Below, in pieces: positions 1-8,475 of a DNA stretch of 64,000 bases. Positions within the stretch are counted from its first letter, which is position 1. The number at the start of each line of letters is the position of its first letter. The DNA comes from Bacillus sp. FJAT-27445 (GTDB lineage: Bacteria > Bacillota > Bacilli > Bacillales > Cytobacillaceae), in the NCBI RefSeq assembly GCF_001510665.1, contig NZ_LMTI01000002.1, forward strand, positions 249,236 through 313,235, given 5' to 3'. The notes beneath the pieces are model-generated. The model did not search any database, was not told where the DNA came from, and saw nothing but the letters and a program-made list of their open reading frames with translations. Both the position numbers and the translations under genes were made by a program.

Positions 1-343
1 TATCAACCTCGAAAGGCCGTTGAACTTCCGGTTTGTCGTCACTTGGAAATTCAGCTACTAGATAAACCTGGAAGTTTTTTTCATTGGCAGGAACAGGAAC
101 TTCTACTTTGCCGGTATAATCTTGGCCGCTCTTGTTTGTAATGGTTCCATATAGCCCTACCAAAAGGGATGGCTCTTCTTTCGGCCAGTTTTCAGGATAA
201 TCGAATTCAGGCATCACTTGGATCTGCAATTCTTTGTAGGGAAATTGCCCTGGGTCAAAATTCACTTCCGCATTTGCACCAGGAGCTCCGATAATCAAAC
301 CGGAAGATGTGATTAATAAAAATGCCATTAGTTTTTTCAGCAT
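1..343 (-). CDS. Secreted protein of unknown function, C-terminal part cut off by the window edge
   Basis: An open frame starts with ATG at 343 behind a good ribosome binding site (CGAGGAGGACTGTC) and runs off the left edge without a stop. The first 26 residues form a signal peptide: MLKK, a hydrophobic core, then a likely signal peptidase I site after GANA. The mature part is acidic and rich in Pro and aromatic residues, as in an extracellular beta-sandwich domain, but I do not recognise the family. It is divergent from the rhodanese lipoprotein gene. With the cytochrome c and regulator genes it forms a small group of envelope and redox genes next to efp. Function unknown. Confidence 0.65.
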   Translation of the reverse strand, partial: MLKKLMAFLLITSSGLIIGAPGANAEVNFDPGQFPYKELQIQVMPEFDYPENWPKEEPSLLVGLYGTITNKSGQDYTGKVEVPVPANEKNFQVYLVAEFPSDDKPEVQRPFEVD

Positions 344-835
344 GACAGTCCTCCTCGATAAGTGAAAACACATGACTAGAACGTACTACTTTTCACTATA
401 GTCCTCTTTGGAATAAATATAATCGACAGCGCACCCCAATTGTTGAGGGACTCTTGAACATTTTGTTAAAGGGTAGAAAACGTTGCGGTTTGGACAAAAA
501 AACATCATAAATTGTTCACATCTTAAAAGCTTTCTATTTACTAGTGAAAAAAACAGGTAGAAAGAACTATTCATCACGGAAAAAATGGAGCCCTTGTGAA
601 ACCTTTAACAATAAGAATGCCACGTTTCTCTCTTGACCCCAGCCAGGGCGAGTGGTGCTAGTTGAAGTTTCCATATTGTTACTACATGATAACTATAAAG
701 CCTATCCTTTTTTACCAGTAATAGTGTTTTTGACTATTTTGTTACACTTAGGCAACCTTGGCTGATATCCTTTCGATTTTCCATATCCCGTTGAGCTGCA
801 ACTCCCTTATAATCAAGATAAAAGGTGGGGTAACG
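344..835. other. Divergent intergenic region, no gene seen
   Basis: About 490 bases between the start of the secreted-protein gene and the rhodanese gene. It must hold two divergent promoters. It is AT-rich and the short open frames inside have no convincing ribosome binding sites or family resemblance. I see no riboswitch, repeat or clear operator. Confidence 0.5.
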
Positions 836-1195
836 TTGAAAAAGTATCTAATCCTATTCATTGTTCTCCTGGTTTTAGGCTGTAGCGCTAACAACTATCA
901 AACGGTTTCGGTTGACGAAGCGATGAACATGATAGTAAAAAACGATGTAAAGATTCTGGATGTAAGAACACCTGAGGAGTACAATGGCGGGCATATCCCA
1001 GGCGCCCAACTAATTCCCTTGCAAGTCCTTGATGGGCTATCTGAAAATCTCGACAAAGACGAAAAATATATTATCGTCTGTAGAAGCGGAAACCGGTCCC
1101 AGCAGGCAAGCGAACTTCTTGCGGCAAAGGGTTTCAAGGTTATCAATATGTCTGGCGGTATGAATGCCTGGACCGGGGAAATTGAATATAAATAA
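836..1195 (+). CDS. Rhodanese-domain lipoprotein
   Basis: A 119-residue protein with a lipoprotein signal (KK, hydrophobic stretch, lipobox LVLGC with the lipidated Cys at residue 16) followed by one rhodanese domain. The active-site loop is CRSGNR with Cys82, and the family motif LDVRTPEEY with GHIPGA is present. It probably carries sulfane sulfur as a Cys persulfide on the outer face of the membrane. I chose the TTG at 836 because AAGGTGGGG lies just upstream and it puts the lipobox at the right distance. An in-frame ATG at 758 would add 26 residues that spoil the signal. A strong inverted repeat follows the stop. The substrate is unknown. The neighbouring cytochrome c suggests extracytoplasmic redox work. 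Confidence 0.85.
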   Translation: MKKYLILFIVLLVLGCSANNYQTVSVDEAMNMIVKNDVKILDVRTPEEYNGGHIPGAQLIPLQVLDGLSENLDKDEKYIIVCRSGNRSQQASELLAAKGFKVINMSGGMNAWTGEIEYK

Positions 1196-1236
1196 AAAAA
1201 TCCCTGTCTGCATTGAATGCAGGCAGGGGTTCCTTA
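1195..1236. terminator. Bidirectional terminator between rhodanese and cytochrome genes
   Basis: A 12-bp stem (CCCTGTCTGCAT / ATGCAGGCAGGG, one T-G pair) with a 3-base loop and an A-run on the left that reads as a T-run on the minus strand. It lies between two convergent genes. Confidence 0.75.
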
Positions 1237-1893
1237 TTCTCCTTTTTCAAGGGATCTGATATATGAAACGACATCGGTAATATCTTTTTTACTAAGTTGC
1301 CGGACACCTTCAGTACCTTTTAGCGATGGTGCCATTCTCGTGTCTTCCCGCCCATATGCAGTATTGATCCAGATTTGCTCATCGGTGTTGTACTTTAAGT
1401 ATCCAGGATTTGCAAGGGCTGTCCCCATTTTTACTTTTCCCGCGCCCCGTTCGCCGTGGCATTGGATACAGGCACGCTGGTAGATTTTTTCTCCATTTTC
1501 CACGTTTCCGGAAATTTTATCGGGGACATCGAATTTAATTTTCTTTTTTTGCCAATTCCTAATAAACGCGACGACATTTTTCAATTGCTCCTCGCTAAGC
1601 CTTGGCCCATACGCAGGCATTGCCGCTTCAGGACGTCCGAACTCAATATAGTGGGTTAGGTCCTGGTCGCTTACAGAACTTAAAAATATCTGGCTGTTGA
1701 TAGAGGTCCCCGCGTTTTTGCCCTCTCCTTTTCCTGTATCGCCGTGGCAGATCAAACATTGCTGTTGATAGACTTTTTCTCCTGCCTGGACAGCCTTGTA
1801 ATTCTTTCCTTTTAAGCCATTTGTCGTGATAAAAACTGTTACCCCGATAATAGCGATTAACAAGTAAAAACTAATTAATACTTTTTTCTTCAT
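1234..1893 (-). CDS. Membrane-anchored dihaem cytochrome c
   Basis: A 219-residue protein with one N-terminal membrane helix (about residues 4-23) and two class I cytochrome c domains. Haem-binding motifs are CLICH at 46-50 and CIQCH at 142-146. Likely distal Met ligands are in AMPAYG (Met92) and TRMAP (Met188). It should be an electron carrier on the outer face of the membrane. The ATG at 1893 follows AAAGGTGC and starts a clean signal anchor. The longer frame to 2049 adds 52 polar residues without a signal. It is co-directional with the response regulator gene upstream. The fused two-domain form is larger than the single-haem c550 CccA found at 62 kb. The donor and acceptor are unknown. Confidence 0.87.
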   Translation of the reverse strand: MKKKVLISFYLLIAIIGVTVFITTNGLKGKNYKAVQAGEKVYQQQCLICHGDTGKGEGKNAGTSINSQIFLSSVSDQDLTHYIEFGRPEAAMPAYGPRLSEEQLKNVVAFIRNWQKKKIKFDVPDKISGNVENGEKIYQRACIQCHGERGAGKVKMGTALANPGYLKYNTDEQIWINTAYGREDTRMAPSLKGTEGVRQLSKKDITDVVSYIRSLEKGE

Positions 1894-2027
1894 GACAGCA
1901 CCTTTACTCCGGCCCTTTAATTGGTGATATGGCCAAAGCCCCTTATCCTTAATTCTATCTTTTTCTTGGATGGTCTGAGACAGACTAAGATATGCCTTTG
2001 CTCTTTTTTTGAGAGGGCTACAGACAG

Positions 2028-2696
2028 TTAAACTGTCTTTTGTAGCCAACCTTCCTGCATCGCAAAAGCGGCTGCCTGAGCCCGGTTATTCATGTGGAGT
2101 TTCTCCATGATGTTCCGGATATGGTTCTTAACTGTATTTTCAGAGATGAAGAGAGTACAAGCTATTTGGCGGTTTGTCATTCCTTTTGTAACCTCTAAGA
2201 GGATTTCCTTTTCTCTCTTGGTGAGCAAATTATTTTTCGCCCCCATCTTTCCTGCTGCAAAATTATTTTCCAGCCTGATGATATTATCAATGATGTTTCT
2301 TGCGATTGGGCCGGAAATGACATACTCGCCCCGATTTGCCATATGGATAAAGGCAATAAGTTCATTTGGCAGCAAACTTTTCAACAAGTACCCCCTCGCC
2401 CCGTTTCTTAGTGCATCGAGAAGGTCTTGCTCTTCATCATTAACGGACAGCACGAGGATATTGCTTTCGGGCAGTTCTTCAATCAGCTTTTTCATCGCCG
2501 CAATTCCATCCTCTGTTGGCATATTTACATCCATCAGGATGACATTCGGTTTTAGATCTTTGGCCAACTCTAATGCTTCGCAGCCATTGCGTGCTTGCCC
2601 GACCAGTTCCAGGGAAGCTTCCTCCCTCAGAATACTTTCAAGCCCTTTCAGGAACATAAAATTCACGTCGACAATCAATACTTTTAGTTTTTCCAT
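2028..2696 (-). CDS. NarL/FixJ-family response regulator, orphan
   Basis: A 222-residue two-domain regulator: receiver domain (about 1-125) and LuxR-type helix-turn-helix (about 160-215, with LLTKREKEILLEV and IACTLFISENTVKNHI). The phosphoacceptor is Asp56 in LMDVNMP, with Ser84 and Lys106 as the other conserved switch residues. The usual acidic pair near the N-terminus is D10-V11, so one metal-binding acid is lost. That might weaken Mg2+-dependent phosphorylation. No histidine kinase is in the window. Start chosen at 2696 (MEKLKVLIVD), with GGGAGG about 11 bases upstream. The frame also opens at 2717. It lies just upstream of the dihaem cytochrome gene on the same strand and may control this accessory block. 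That is inference only. Confidence 0.85.
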   Translation of the reverse strand: MEKLKVLIVDVNFMFLKGLESILREEASLELVGQARNGCEALELAKDLKPNVILMDVNMPTEDGIAAMKKLIEELPESNILVLSVNDEEQDLLDALRNGARGYLLKSLLPNELIAFIHMANRGEYVISGPIARNIIDNIIRLENNFAAGKMGAKNNLLTKREKEILLEVTKGMTNRQIACTLFISENTVKNHIRNIMEKLHMNNRAQAAAFAMQEGWLQKTV

Positions 2697-3062
2697 AAGG
2701 CAAAGAGCCTCCCTCATCCTGGGTGTAACGGAAGTTTCGCAATCTGGCTGTCCCGAGCCAGGCCATTAACCGCATTTCCCTAGTAATTACTATTAATTAG
2801 TTTCATTGTAGTCCCCCTTACCTATACTGACTAGTTACCCAAAGGGGTTTTAAGAAATTGTTCATAATTAGAGAGAAAAATCTTCACAATATCTTCATAA
2901 GTTTGTGCTTTGTCGGCCTTCGAAAATAGAAATCCATCTATCGTGATCTCCAATAGATTATCGTTTTCTGGCTTGGGACCAAATAAAATTCATCAAAAAA
3001 ACCCGGCTTCCGCTTGATTCGCAGAGCCGGGTTTTCTATTTTTGAAAATCTAATGTAATTAA
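2697..3062. other. Intergenic region between the response regulator and efp
   Basis: Holds the efp terminator at its right end and presumably the promoter of the regulator gene. The rest is AT-rich with no gene, riboswitch or clear operator that I can see. In B. subtilis the spoIIIA cluster follows efp, so this is where the accessory block at 1-2.7 kb joins the conserved backbone. Confidence 0.5.
2994..3033 (-). terminator. Terminator of the aroQ-papA-efp transcript
   Basis: Stem AACCCGGCT / AGCCGGGTT with a loop of about 15 bases, followed on the minus strand by a run of Ts (A-run at 2995-3001 of the plus strand). Confidence 0.8.
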
Positions 3063-3620
3063 TTAAGCGCGTGATACATAGCTGCCATCGGTCGTGTTGA
3101 TAATCAGGCGGTCACCCTGGTTAACAAAGAATGGCACATGGACAACCAAGCCGGTTTCAACAGTTGCAGGCTTGGAGCCGCCGGAAGCAGTGTCTCCTTT
3201 GATGCCTGGTTCTGTTTCTGTTACCTCTAGTTCAACCGTATTTGGAAGTTCAACTCCCAATGTTTCCCCATGGTACATCATGATAGAGACTTCCATATTT
3301 TCCTTAAGGAATTTCAATTCGTATTCAATCGCGCTGGCTGGCAGCTCGATTTGCTCATAGGATTCATTATCCATAAAAATGTGCTGGTCGCCGCTTGCAT
3401 ATAGATATTGCATCCTGCGGTTGTCAATTTGTGCCTTTCCAACTTTTTCTCCAGCACGGAATGTTTTTTCATTCACGTTGCCTGTGCGAAGATTTCGTAG
3501 CTTGGAACGGACAAAAGCCGCGCCTTTACCCGGCTTGACATGCTGGAAATCCATAACGCGCCAAATACCGCCGTCTACCTCGATTGTAAGTCCTGTACGG
3601 AAGTCGTTAACTGAAATCAT
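3063..3620 (-). CDS. efp: Translation elongation factor P
   Basis: EF-P relieves ribosomes stalled at proline stretches. At 185 residues it has the full family length: an N-terminal KOW-like domain and two OB domains. The tip loop [12 protein letters not shown] carries Lys32, the residue that is 5-aminopentanolylated in B. subtilis. The family signature near the C-terminus is present ([23 protein letters not shown]). The ATG at 3620 has AGGAGG nearby. It is the last gene of aroQ-papA-efp, 19 bases after papA, as in B. subtilis, and is followed by a terminator. Confidence 0.97.
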   Translation of the reverse strand: MISVNDFRTGLTIEVDGGIWRVMDFQHVKPGKGAAFVRSKLRNLRTGNVNEKTFRAGEKVGKAQIDNRRMQYLYASGDQHIFMDNESYEQIELPASAIEYELKFLKENMEVSIMMYHGETLGVELPNTVELEVTETEPGIKGDTASGGSKPATVETGLVVHVPFFVNQGDRLIINTTDGSYVSRA

Positions 3621-3639
3621 GTGTGTTCCTCCTAGTTCC

Positions 3640-4701
3640 TTAAAGAATAATCAATTCCTTCGTTGAGTGGGTGAGCGATTCATTGTGGTCAAGGGTAATG
3701 ACCGTATCATCCTCGATACGTACGCCGCCTAGGCCAGGAATATAGATGCCTGGTTCAACGGTCACAACCATCCCCGGTTCGAGAACCGTTTCGGAAATCC
3801 TTGATAACGATGGCCCCTCATGGACCTCCAGCCCAATCCCGTGGCCAGTTGAATGCCCAAAATATTCACCATATCCCTTTTCGGCAATAAGGTTGCGAGT
3901 CAATGCATCCGCTTCCTTCCCGGTCATTCCAGGCTTGATGCCAGCCATGCCCCGCAGCTGCGCTTCAAGGACAATATCGTAAATATCCCGTAATTTCTGG
4001 TCAGCAGCACCAACAGAAACAGTCCTGGTAATATCGGATACGTACCCCTTATAATAGGCGCCATAATCAAGAGTTACAAAATCTCCTGCTTCGATTACTT
4101 TTTCGCTTGCGACTCCGTGCGGCAAAGCCGAACGGTAACCTGATGCGACAATGATATCAAAGGAAGAGCTCGAGGCTCCTGCCTTCCGCATGAAAAATTC
4201 AAGTTCATTTGAAACTTCCAGTTCCGTCTTGCCCGGGCGAATAAACTCCAAGATATGAGTAAATGCAGCATCGGCAATGCCCGCTGCTTCCTTTAATATC
4301 TTAATCTCTGCATCCGTCTTTATCAAGCGCAACTTTTCGATTGCGCCATCAACAGGAACAAGCTCGCCTTCAAAAACCTTTTCATACGATTTGTACAACC
4401 CATATGTAACGTGATTTTGCTCAAATCCAAGCTTTGCTATCCCCAGCAGCTTTGCCTGATGGGCGACTTCTTCCTGCATCGTCCCATTGTGGCGTACGAC
4501 CTCGAAACCTTCGCATTGCTTTGAAGCCTGCTCTACATACCTGAAATCCGTAATGAACAGAGCTTTATCTGCACTGATTAGGACAGTCCCTGCGGAACCT
4601 GTGAAATTGGACATATACCTTCGGTTAAATCCGCTTGTAATCAGCATTCCATCAATTCCTAATTTGCCAAACTCATTCCTCAGTTTCTCCACTTTTACCA
4701 T
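3640..4701 (-). CDS. papA: Xaa-Pro aminopeptidase, M24 family
   Basis: A metallopeptidase that removes N-terminal residues preceding proline (YqhT/PapA type, 353 residues). An N-terminal creatinase-like domain (about 1-125) is followed by the pita-bread catalytic domain. The metal ligands are recognisable: the Asp of TLDYGAYY, the Asp of VSDITRT, the His of [14 protein letters not shown], the Glu of VTVEPGIY and the Glu of VRIEDD. It is cytoplasmic. Its ATG overlaps the aroQ stop (TAATG), so the two are translationally coupled. A peptidase acting at proline encoded beside EF-P is a long-known arrangement in Bacillus. Confidence 0.95.
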   Translation of the reverse strand: MVKVEKLRNEFGKLGIDGMLITSGFNRRYMSNFTGSAGTVLISADKALFITDFRYVEQASKQCEGFEVVRHNGTMQEEVAHQAKLLGIAKLGFEQNHVTYGLYKSYEKVFEGELVPVDGAIEKLRLIKTDAEIKILKEAAGIADAAFTHILEFIRPGKTELEVSNELEFFMRKAGASSSSFDIIVASGYRSALPHGVASEKVIEAGDFVTLDYGAYYKGYVSDITRTVSVGAADQKLRDIYDIVLEAQLRGMAGIKPGMTGKEADALTRNLIAEKGYGEYFGHSTGHGIGLEVHEGPSLSRISETVLEPGMVVTVEPGIYIPGLGGVRIEDDTVITLDHNESLTHSTKELIIL

Positions 4702-5150
4702 TATAGTTCCCTCTCCTTTTCCATGTCCAACAGGGCAAAAAATGCAAGCTCATATCCTTTTAATCCGAGGCCGCTGATTTGTCCCCTGCAAACTGCGGCT
4801 GTGACGGAAGTATGCCTGAAATTTTCCCGTGCATAGATATTCGAAATATGTACTTCGATAACAGGCACATGAATTCCTGCAATTGCATCCCGTATCGCAT
4901 AACTATAATGCGTATAAGCGCCGGGATTAAAAATAACCCCTGCAAAACCCGCTTCATCTGCTTCCTGAAGCCAGTCGACAAGGGTACCTTCATGATTCGA
5001 TTGCCTGCACTCCACTTCCGCACCGTGTGTGGCAGCAAGTTGGGCAACGGAGGCTTCTACATCCTTTAAAGTTCCCTGGCCATACACCCCGGGTTCCCGT
5101 TTGCCAAGCATATTCAAATTTGGACCATTCAACAATAATATTTTTTTCAT
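4701..5150 (-). CDS. aroQ: 3-dehydroquinate dehydratase, type II
   Basis: Converts 3-dehydroquinate to 3-dehydroshikimate in the shikimate pathway. The 149 residues match the type II dodecameric family: [19 protein letters not shown] at the N-terminus (with the catalytic Arg/Tyr lid), [15 protein letters not shown], and [12 protein letters not shown] followed by FRH. The catalytic His lies in EVHISN. First gene of aroQ-papA-efp. Another shikimate gene, aroK, is at 21.9 kb. Confidence 0.96.
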   Translation of the reverse strand: MKKILLLNGPNLNMLGKREPGVYGQGTLKDVEASVAQLAATHGAEVECRQSNHEGTLVDWLQEADEAGFAGVIFNPGAYTHYSYAIRDAIAGIHVPVIEVHISNIYARENFRHTSVTAAVCRGQISGLGLKGYELAFFALLDMEKEREL

Positions 5151-5236
5151 TTCCCGATATCCCCATATCTTATGGTATGCCTTACGTGTCAGCAGTTATT
5201 TTTCTAAACCATTTTACCATACTCCCCCTCAATCTC

Positions 5237-5737
5237 CTACTCGGATACATTCAAGTTTCCTCTACGGTTTTTATAGTCATAGGAAATAGAATACCCAATA
5301 AAAACTCCATAAAGGATGAACAGGCATATTGATGTGTACATGGTATTTTGGTCTAATCTGCCAAAAGGAGAAATACCGGGAAACATTGGATTAAGCAATA
5401 AAAACACCAGAAGGAATAAAACGATTCCATACCCGATTCCAGAAAGAATGCCGCCTGTTTTCTTTAATAAGGCTGAATAAATGAAGGCTGTTCCAATCGA
5501 AATTAACGCAATTAGGACAATGGCAACGAGCGTACCGAGCCATCCGTTTTTCCAGGAACCAAGTGCCCATGGCCCAAGTACCGCCCTAGGGCTTATTTTT
5601 GTAAAATGAAAGTAATAGCCAACCTGGCCTATAAAGCTCCAGAACAAGCCTCCCCAAAGCCCGGTAAGCAATACAAGCTTCGCAAATCCCCTTTCTCCGG
5701 CAAGCTCTTTATTGGCAGTACAGCTGTTTTTTTCCAT
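5237..5737 (-). CDS. yqhR: YqhR family conserved membrane protein
   Basis: A 166-residue integral membrane protein with about four hydrophobic helices and a polar N-terminal tail. It matches YqhR of Bacillus in position (upstream of aroQ, divergent from yqhQ) and general character. Function unknown. The ATG at 5737 has AAAAGGA nine bases upstream. A TTG three codons earlier is possible. Confidence 0.85.
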   Translation of the reverse strand: MEKNSCTANKELAGERGFAKLVLLTGLWGGLFWSFIGQVGYYFHFTKISPRAVLGPWALGSWKNGWLGTLVAIVLIALISIGTAFIYSALLKKTGGILSGIGYGIVLFLLVFLLLNPMFPGISPFGRLDQNTMYTSICLFILYGVFIGYSISYDYKNRRGNLNVSE

Positions 5738-5939
5738 AATCACCAATCCTTTTGAACGAGATAGTTGCAGTCAGGATTAGTATGTGCGTTTATTTATTTT
5801 TCCTTCCCTTGAGGATATTTTTGTAATGGTAGAGAAATTAAGTCTAATGTAGAGGTTTTCACAATTTTCTAGTAGAATAAATGTAAGTACATCCAGCCTA
5901 TGCTGTTTGTGCAACTTCAAGATTAGGTTGGTGTAATGT

Positions 5940-6884
5940 ATGGCAAATGGAAACAAACCAATTTACGGGGGCCAGGCAGTGGTGGAAGGTGTCATGTTTG
6001 GCGGAAAGCATCATTATGTTACCGCAGTAAGGCGGAAGGATGAGTCTGTAGACTATTTCCGGCTGCCGAGAAAAACACACCCGTTTGTCGCTTTCTTAAA
6101 GAAAATTCCTTTTGTGCGCGGGATTGCGGCAATTATCGAAGCGAGTGCGAACGGCTCCAAACATCTGAATTTTTCTACCGAACGCTTTGATATAGATCCA
6201 AAGGATGACGAAACGATTGATCAGCAGGAAACCTCAAAACTAGCTATGTATCTGGGAGTTGCAGCAATCGGCGTTATCTCGTTTTTATTCGGGAAATTCA
6301 TTTTCACGCTTATACCCGCTTCCCTGGCCCATCTGGCAACGCCAATCTTTCCGGGCCACACATCACAGGTTCTCCTTGAAGGTCTAATCAAACTGATCTT
6401 TCTGCTCGCATATATATATATTGTATCGCTTACTCCGCTTGTAAGAAGGGTATTCCAATATCACGGGGCCGAGCATAAAGTAATAAATTGCTATGAAAAT
6501 GGGCTGGAACTGACAGTGAAGAATGTCCAGTCAAGTTCCCGTCTCCATTACCGATGTGGTTCAAGTTTTATTTTGTTTACAGTGATTGTCGGAGTCTTTG
6601 TTTACATGTTTGTCCCGGCTGAACCTTTATGGGTACGCCTTTTAAACCGGCTCGCGCTCATCCCAGTTGTGCTTGGGATATCTTTTGAAGTCCTTCAGCT
6701 GACGAATAAACTTCGCGATGTGCCTGTCCTCAAATGGCTCGGTCTCCCTGGGCTTTGGCTGCAGCTCCTGACAACAAAAGAACCTGATGACAGCCAGGCG
6801 GAAATTGCCATTCTCTCGTTTAAAGAACTTTTAAAAATGGAAAAGGATAGTGAGGAACAAAGAAAAGCGCAAGCGCTCGTTTAG
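5940..6884 (+). CDS. yqhQ: DUF1385 family membrane protein YqhQ
   Basis: A 314-residue multi-spanning membrane protein. The family hallmarks are IYGGQAVVEGVMFGG at the N-terminus and the conserved YHGAEHK and HYRCGSSF segments with polar residues inside the membrane region. B. subtilis YqhQ has been described as a metal-dependent conserved membrane protein, but its reaction is not known to me. It is divergent from yqhR. The last few codons (KAQALV) are encoded by the left end of an intergenic repeat, so the C-terminal tail is probably derived from the repeat. Confidence 0.9.
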   Translation: MANGNKPIYGGQAVVEGVMFGGKHHYVTAVRRKDESVDYFRLPRKTHPFVAFLKKIPFVRGIAAIIEASANGSKHLNFSTERFDIDPKDDETIDQQETSKLAMYLGVAAIGVISFLFGKFIFTLIPASLAHLATPIFPGHTSQVLLEGLIKLIFLLAYIYIVSLTPLVRRVFQYHGAEHKVINCYENGLELTVKNVQSSSRLHYRCGSSFILFTVIVGVFVYMFVPAEPLWVRLLNRLALIPVVLGISFEVLQLTNKLRDVPVLKWLGLPGLWLQLLTTKEPDDSQAEIAILSFKELLKMEKDSEEQRKAQALV

Positions 6885-7010
6885 CGCCGTATGGACTGGA
6901 GGGCCCCGATGGAGATTAAGGAAACACGATAAGCGTAAGCGAATCGATGTTGACTTATCGTAGCGAGGGGACCGAAGTACACTAGGCGCTGGGCGGTGGA
7001 GCTAGACAAA
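6863..7010. repeat. Dispersed intergenic repeat of the GCGCAAGCGC type
   Basis: Starts inside the 3' end of yqhQ with AAAGCGCAAGCGCTCG and ends near GGCGCT...GGAGCTAGACA. An internal inverted pair ACGATAAG / CTTATCGT is present. The ends resemble GCGC-rich intergenic repeats that are common in many Bacillaceae genomes. A relative lies near 37.4 kb. It does not code for protein. Confidence 0.55.
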
Positions 7011-7105
7011 TATATAATAAGACAGAAGAAATTGTCTAAATTCCTTTTGGCGTGTGTTTAAAATTGGGGGAATATGCTTATGATGCTCTTAGGGAGGTGG
7101 CTATC

Positions 7106-7477
7106 TTGAAAAAACGGAAATCCGTTCTTTTTATAGGCGCACTTATACTTCTTGCGGGAATCGGCATAATAGGGTCGCTTATAGACAATCCTGCTGGTTT
7201 TATCCAACGAATAGCAATAGTTGCCCTTATCAGTTTTGTACTATATTTAATTTTTCGCCGATTTACTGGAGCCGGCCCAGGCAAGAAAGAGCAACGGGCA
7301 TTCCTCAAGGCTGCCAGGGAATCCAGAAAACGGAACGGACATAAAAATGACTCGGCTGGGCGAAATGTCGTCCACGGCTCACTCGCCTCATTGAGGAAGC
7401 CGAAAAAGAAAGCAACGGCTCACTTGACAGTAATAGAAGGCAAAAAAGGCAAAAAGAAAAACCGGGCTTCCTTTTAG
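7106..7477 (+). CDS. yqhP: YqhP-like small membrane protein with basic tail
   Basis: A 123-residue protein with two hydrophobic helices in the first 60 residues and a long Lys/Arg-rich C-terminal tail, probably cytoplasmic. Size, topology and position (after yqhQ) fit YqhP/SA1362-type proteins of Bacillus, whose function is unknown. I chose the TTG at 7106 because AGGGAGGTGG lies eight bases upstream. The frame opens at 7052 without a ribosome binding site. A terminator hairpin overlaps the stop codon. Confidence 0.8.
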   Translation: MKKRKSVLFIGALILLAGIGIIGSLIDNPAGFIQRIAIVALISFVLYLIFRRFTGAGPGKKEQRAFLKAARESRKRNGHKNDSAGRNVVHGSLASLRKPKKKATAHLTVIEGKKGKKKNRASF

Positions 7478-7497
7478 GGAGACCGGTTTTCTTTTTC
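7457..7497 (+). terminator. Terminator of yqhP
   Basis: Stem AAAACCGG / CCGGTTTT followed by CTTTTTCTT, overlapping the yqhP stop. Confidence 0.75.
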
Positions 7498-7503
7498 TTA
7501 AAG

Positions 7504-8388
7504 TTAATAACTCCATTTTCGAAAAAAGAGCTCGGCACATTGCTGCCCATGCCTTATCAGCTTTTCCTTTTTCTCATTTGTAAGTTGGAACTCGGTAGAG
7601 ACTACTCCCGCAGTTGGGATAAAAATAATGTTTTTTGCGTGTTTCCTAGAGATATACCTAGCATCATGGGCGTCCTTCATTGTTTCAAAGAGCGCCTCAA
7701 ACAACTGGATTGCATTTTTGATTTTGTGTTTTGGATTGTTATCAGGCTCATGGCTTAACTGAATTCCCAAAACTGGCCTCACCTTTTTCACATTCTCGTG
7801 GTCAAACAGCCACATCGGAAAGTTGCTTAGCACCCCTCCATCTACGACAATGTTCTTCCCCCCCGCTGTTGGAAGCTTTACCGGTTCAAAAAAATAGGGA
7901 ATGCTGCAGCTCATCCTTACAGCCTTGGCAACAGGAAATTCTGCAGGTGAAATCCCATATTTATGGAGGTCGTCAGGGAGGATAATCATCGTACCGTTTG
8001 TTAAGTCGGAAGCAACTACCCGGAGCGCATCAGACGGAAGGTCGCCAAACGTTCTGAGGCCTTTTAAAGCAAGTTTTTGTGCAAGCCACTGCTCAAGCGC
8101 TTCTCCTTTATATAATCCCATTTTCCAATATAAGAGCAGCCATTTTGTTACGGGGCCGGGAACGAGCAGCTTTCTGGAGTCCAAAAATTTGGCCGGATTT
8201 AGTTCGTCGAGCAATCCAAGCATTTCACTGCTTGAATAGCCCGCGGAAATTAGGCTGGCGATGATAGAGCCTGCGCTTGTCCCGGCTACCCTGCAAAACC
8301 TGAAGCCCCTCCTTTCGATTGCTTCATAGGCGCCAGCCAGTGCAAAGCCTTTAATGCCTCCGCCAGAAAAAACACCATCAATCAGCAT
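7504..8388 (-). CDS. yqhO: Patatin-like phospholipase family protein YqhO
   Basis: A 294-residue serine lipid hydrolase of the patatin fold. Visible motifs are the oxyanion loop SGGGIKG (residues 8-14), the nucleophile elbow GTSAG and the DGG motif (VVDGGVLSN) that supplies the catalytic Asp. There is no signal peptide, so it should act in the cytoplasm or at the inner membrane face. The ATG at 8388 follows GGGAGTGG. The frame also opens three codons earlier with GTG. Substrate unknown. It is convergent with yqhP. Confidence 0.92.
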   Translation of the reverse strand: MLIDGVFSGGGIKGFALAGAYEAIERRGFRFCRVAGTSAGSIIASLISAGYSSSEMLGLLDELNPAKFLDSRKLLVPGPVTKWLLLYWKMGLYKGEALEQWLAQKLALKGLRTFGDLPSDALRVVASDLTNGTMIILPDDLHKYGISPAEFPVAKAVRMSCSIPYFFEPVKLPTAGGKNIVVDGGVLSNFPMWLFDHENVKKVRPVLGIQLSHEPDNNPKHKIKNAIQLFEALFETMKDAHDARYISRKHAKNIIFIPTAGVVSTEFQLTNEKKEKLIRHGQQCAELFFRKWSY

Positions 8389-8475
8389 GGAAGCCACTCC
8401 CGTCGATGTATTCCCTCCTACATCTTTAAGCGGCTTCCTTTAATTATAGTACTGTGGACAAACAGAATATTTTAG

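Noticed and set aside
386..577. 63-residue minus-strand frame in the left intergenic region
   Set aside because: No ribosome binding site, low-complexity sequence, no family resemblance. Likely spurious.
2092..2769. 225-residue open frame on the plus strand
   Set aside because: It lies opposite the response regulator gene, lacks a ribosome binding site and a known family, and is a shadow of the regulator's codon pattern.
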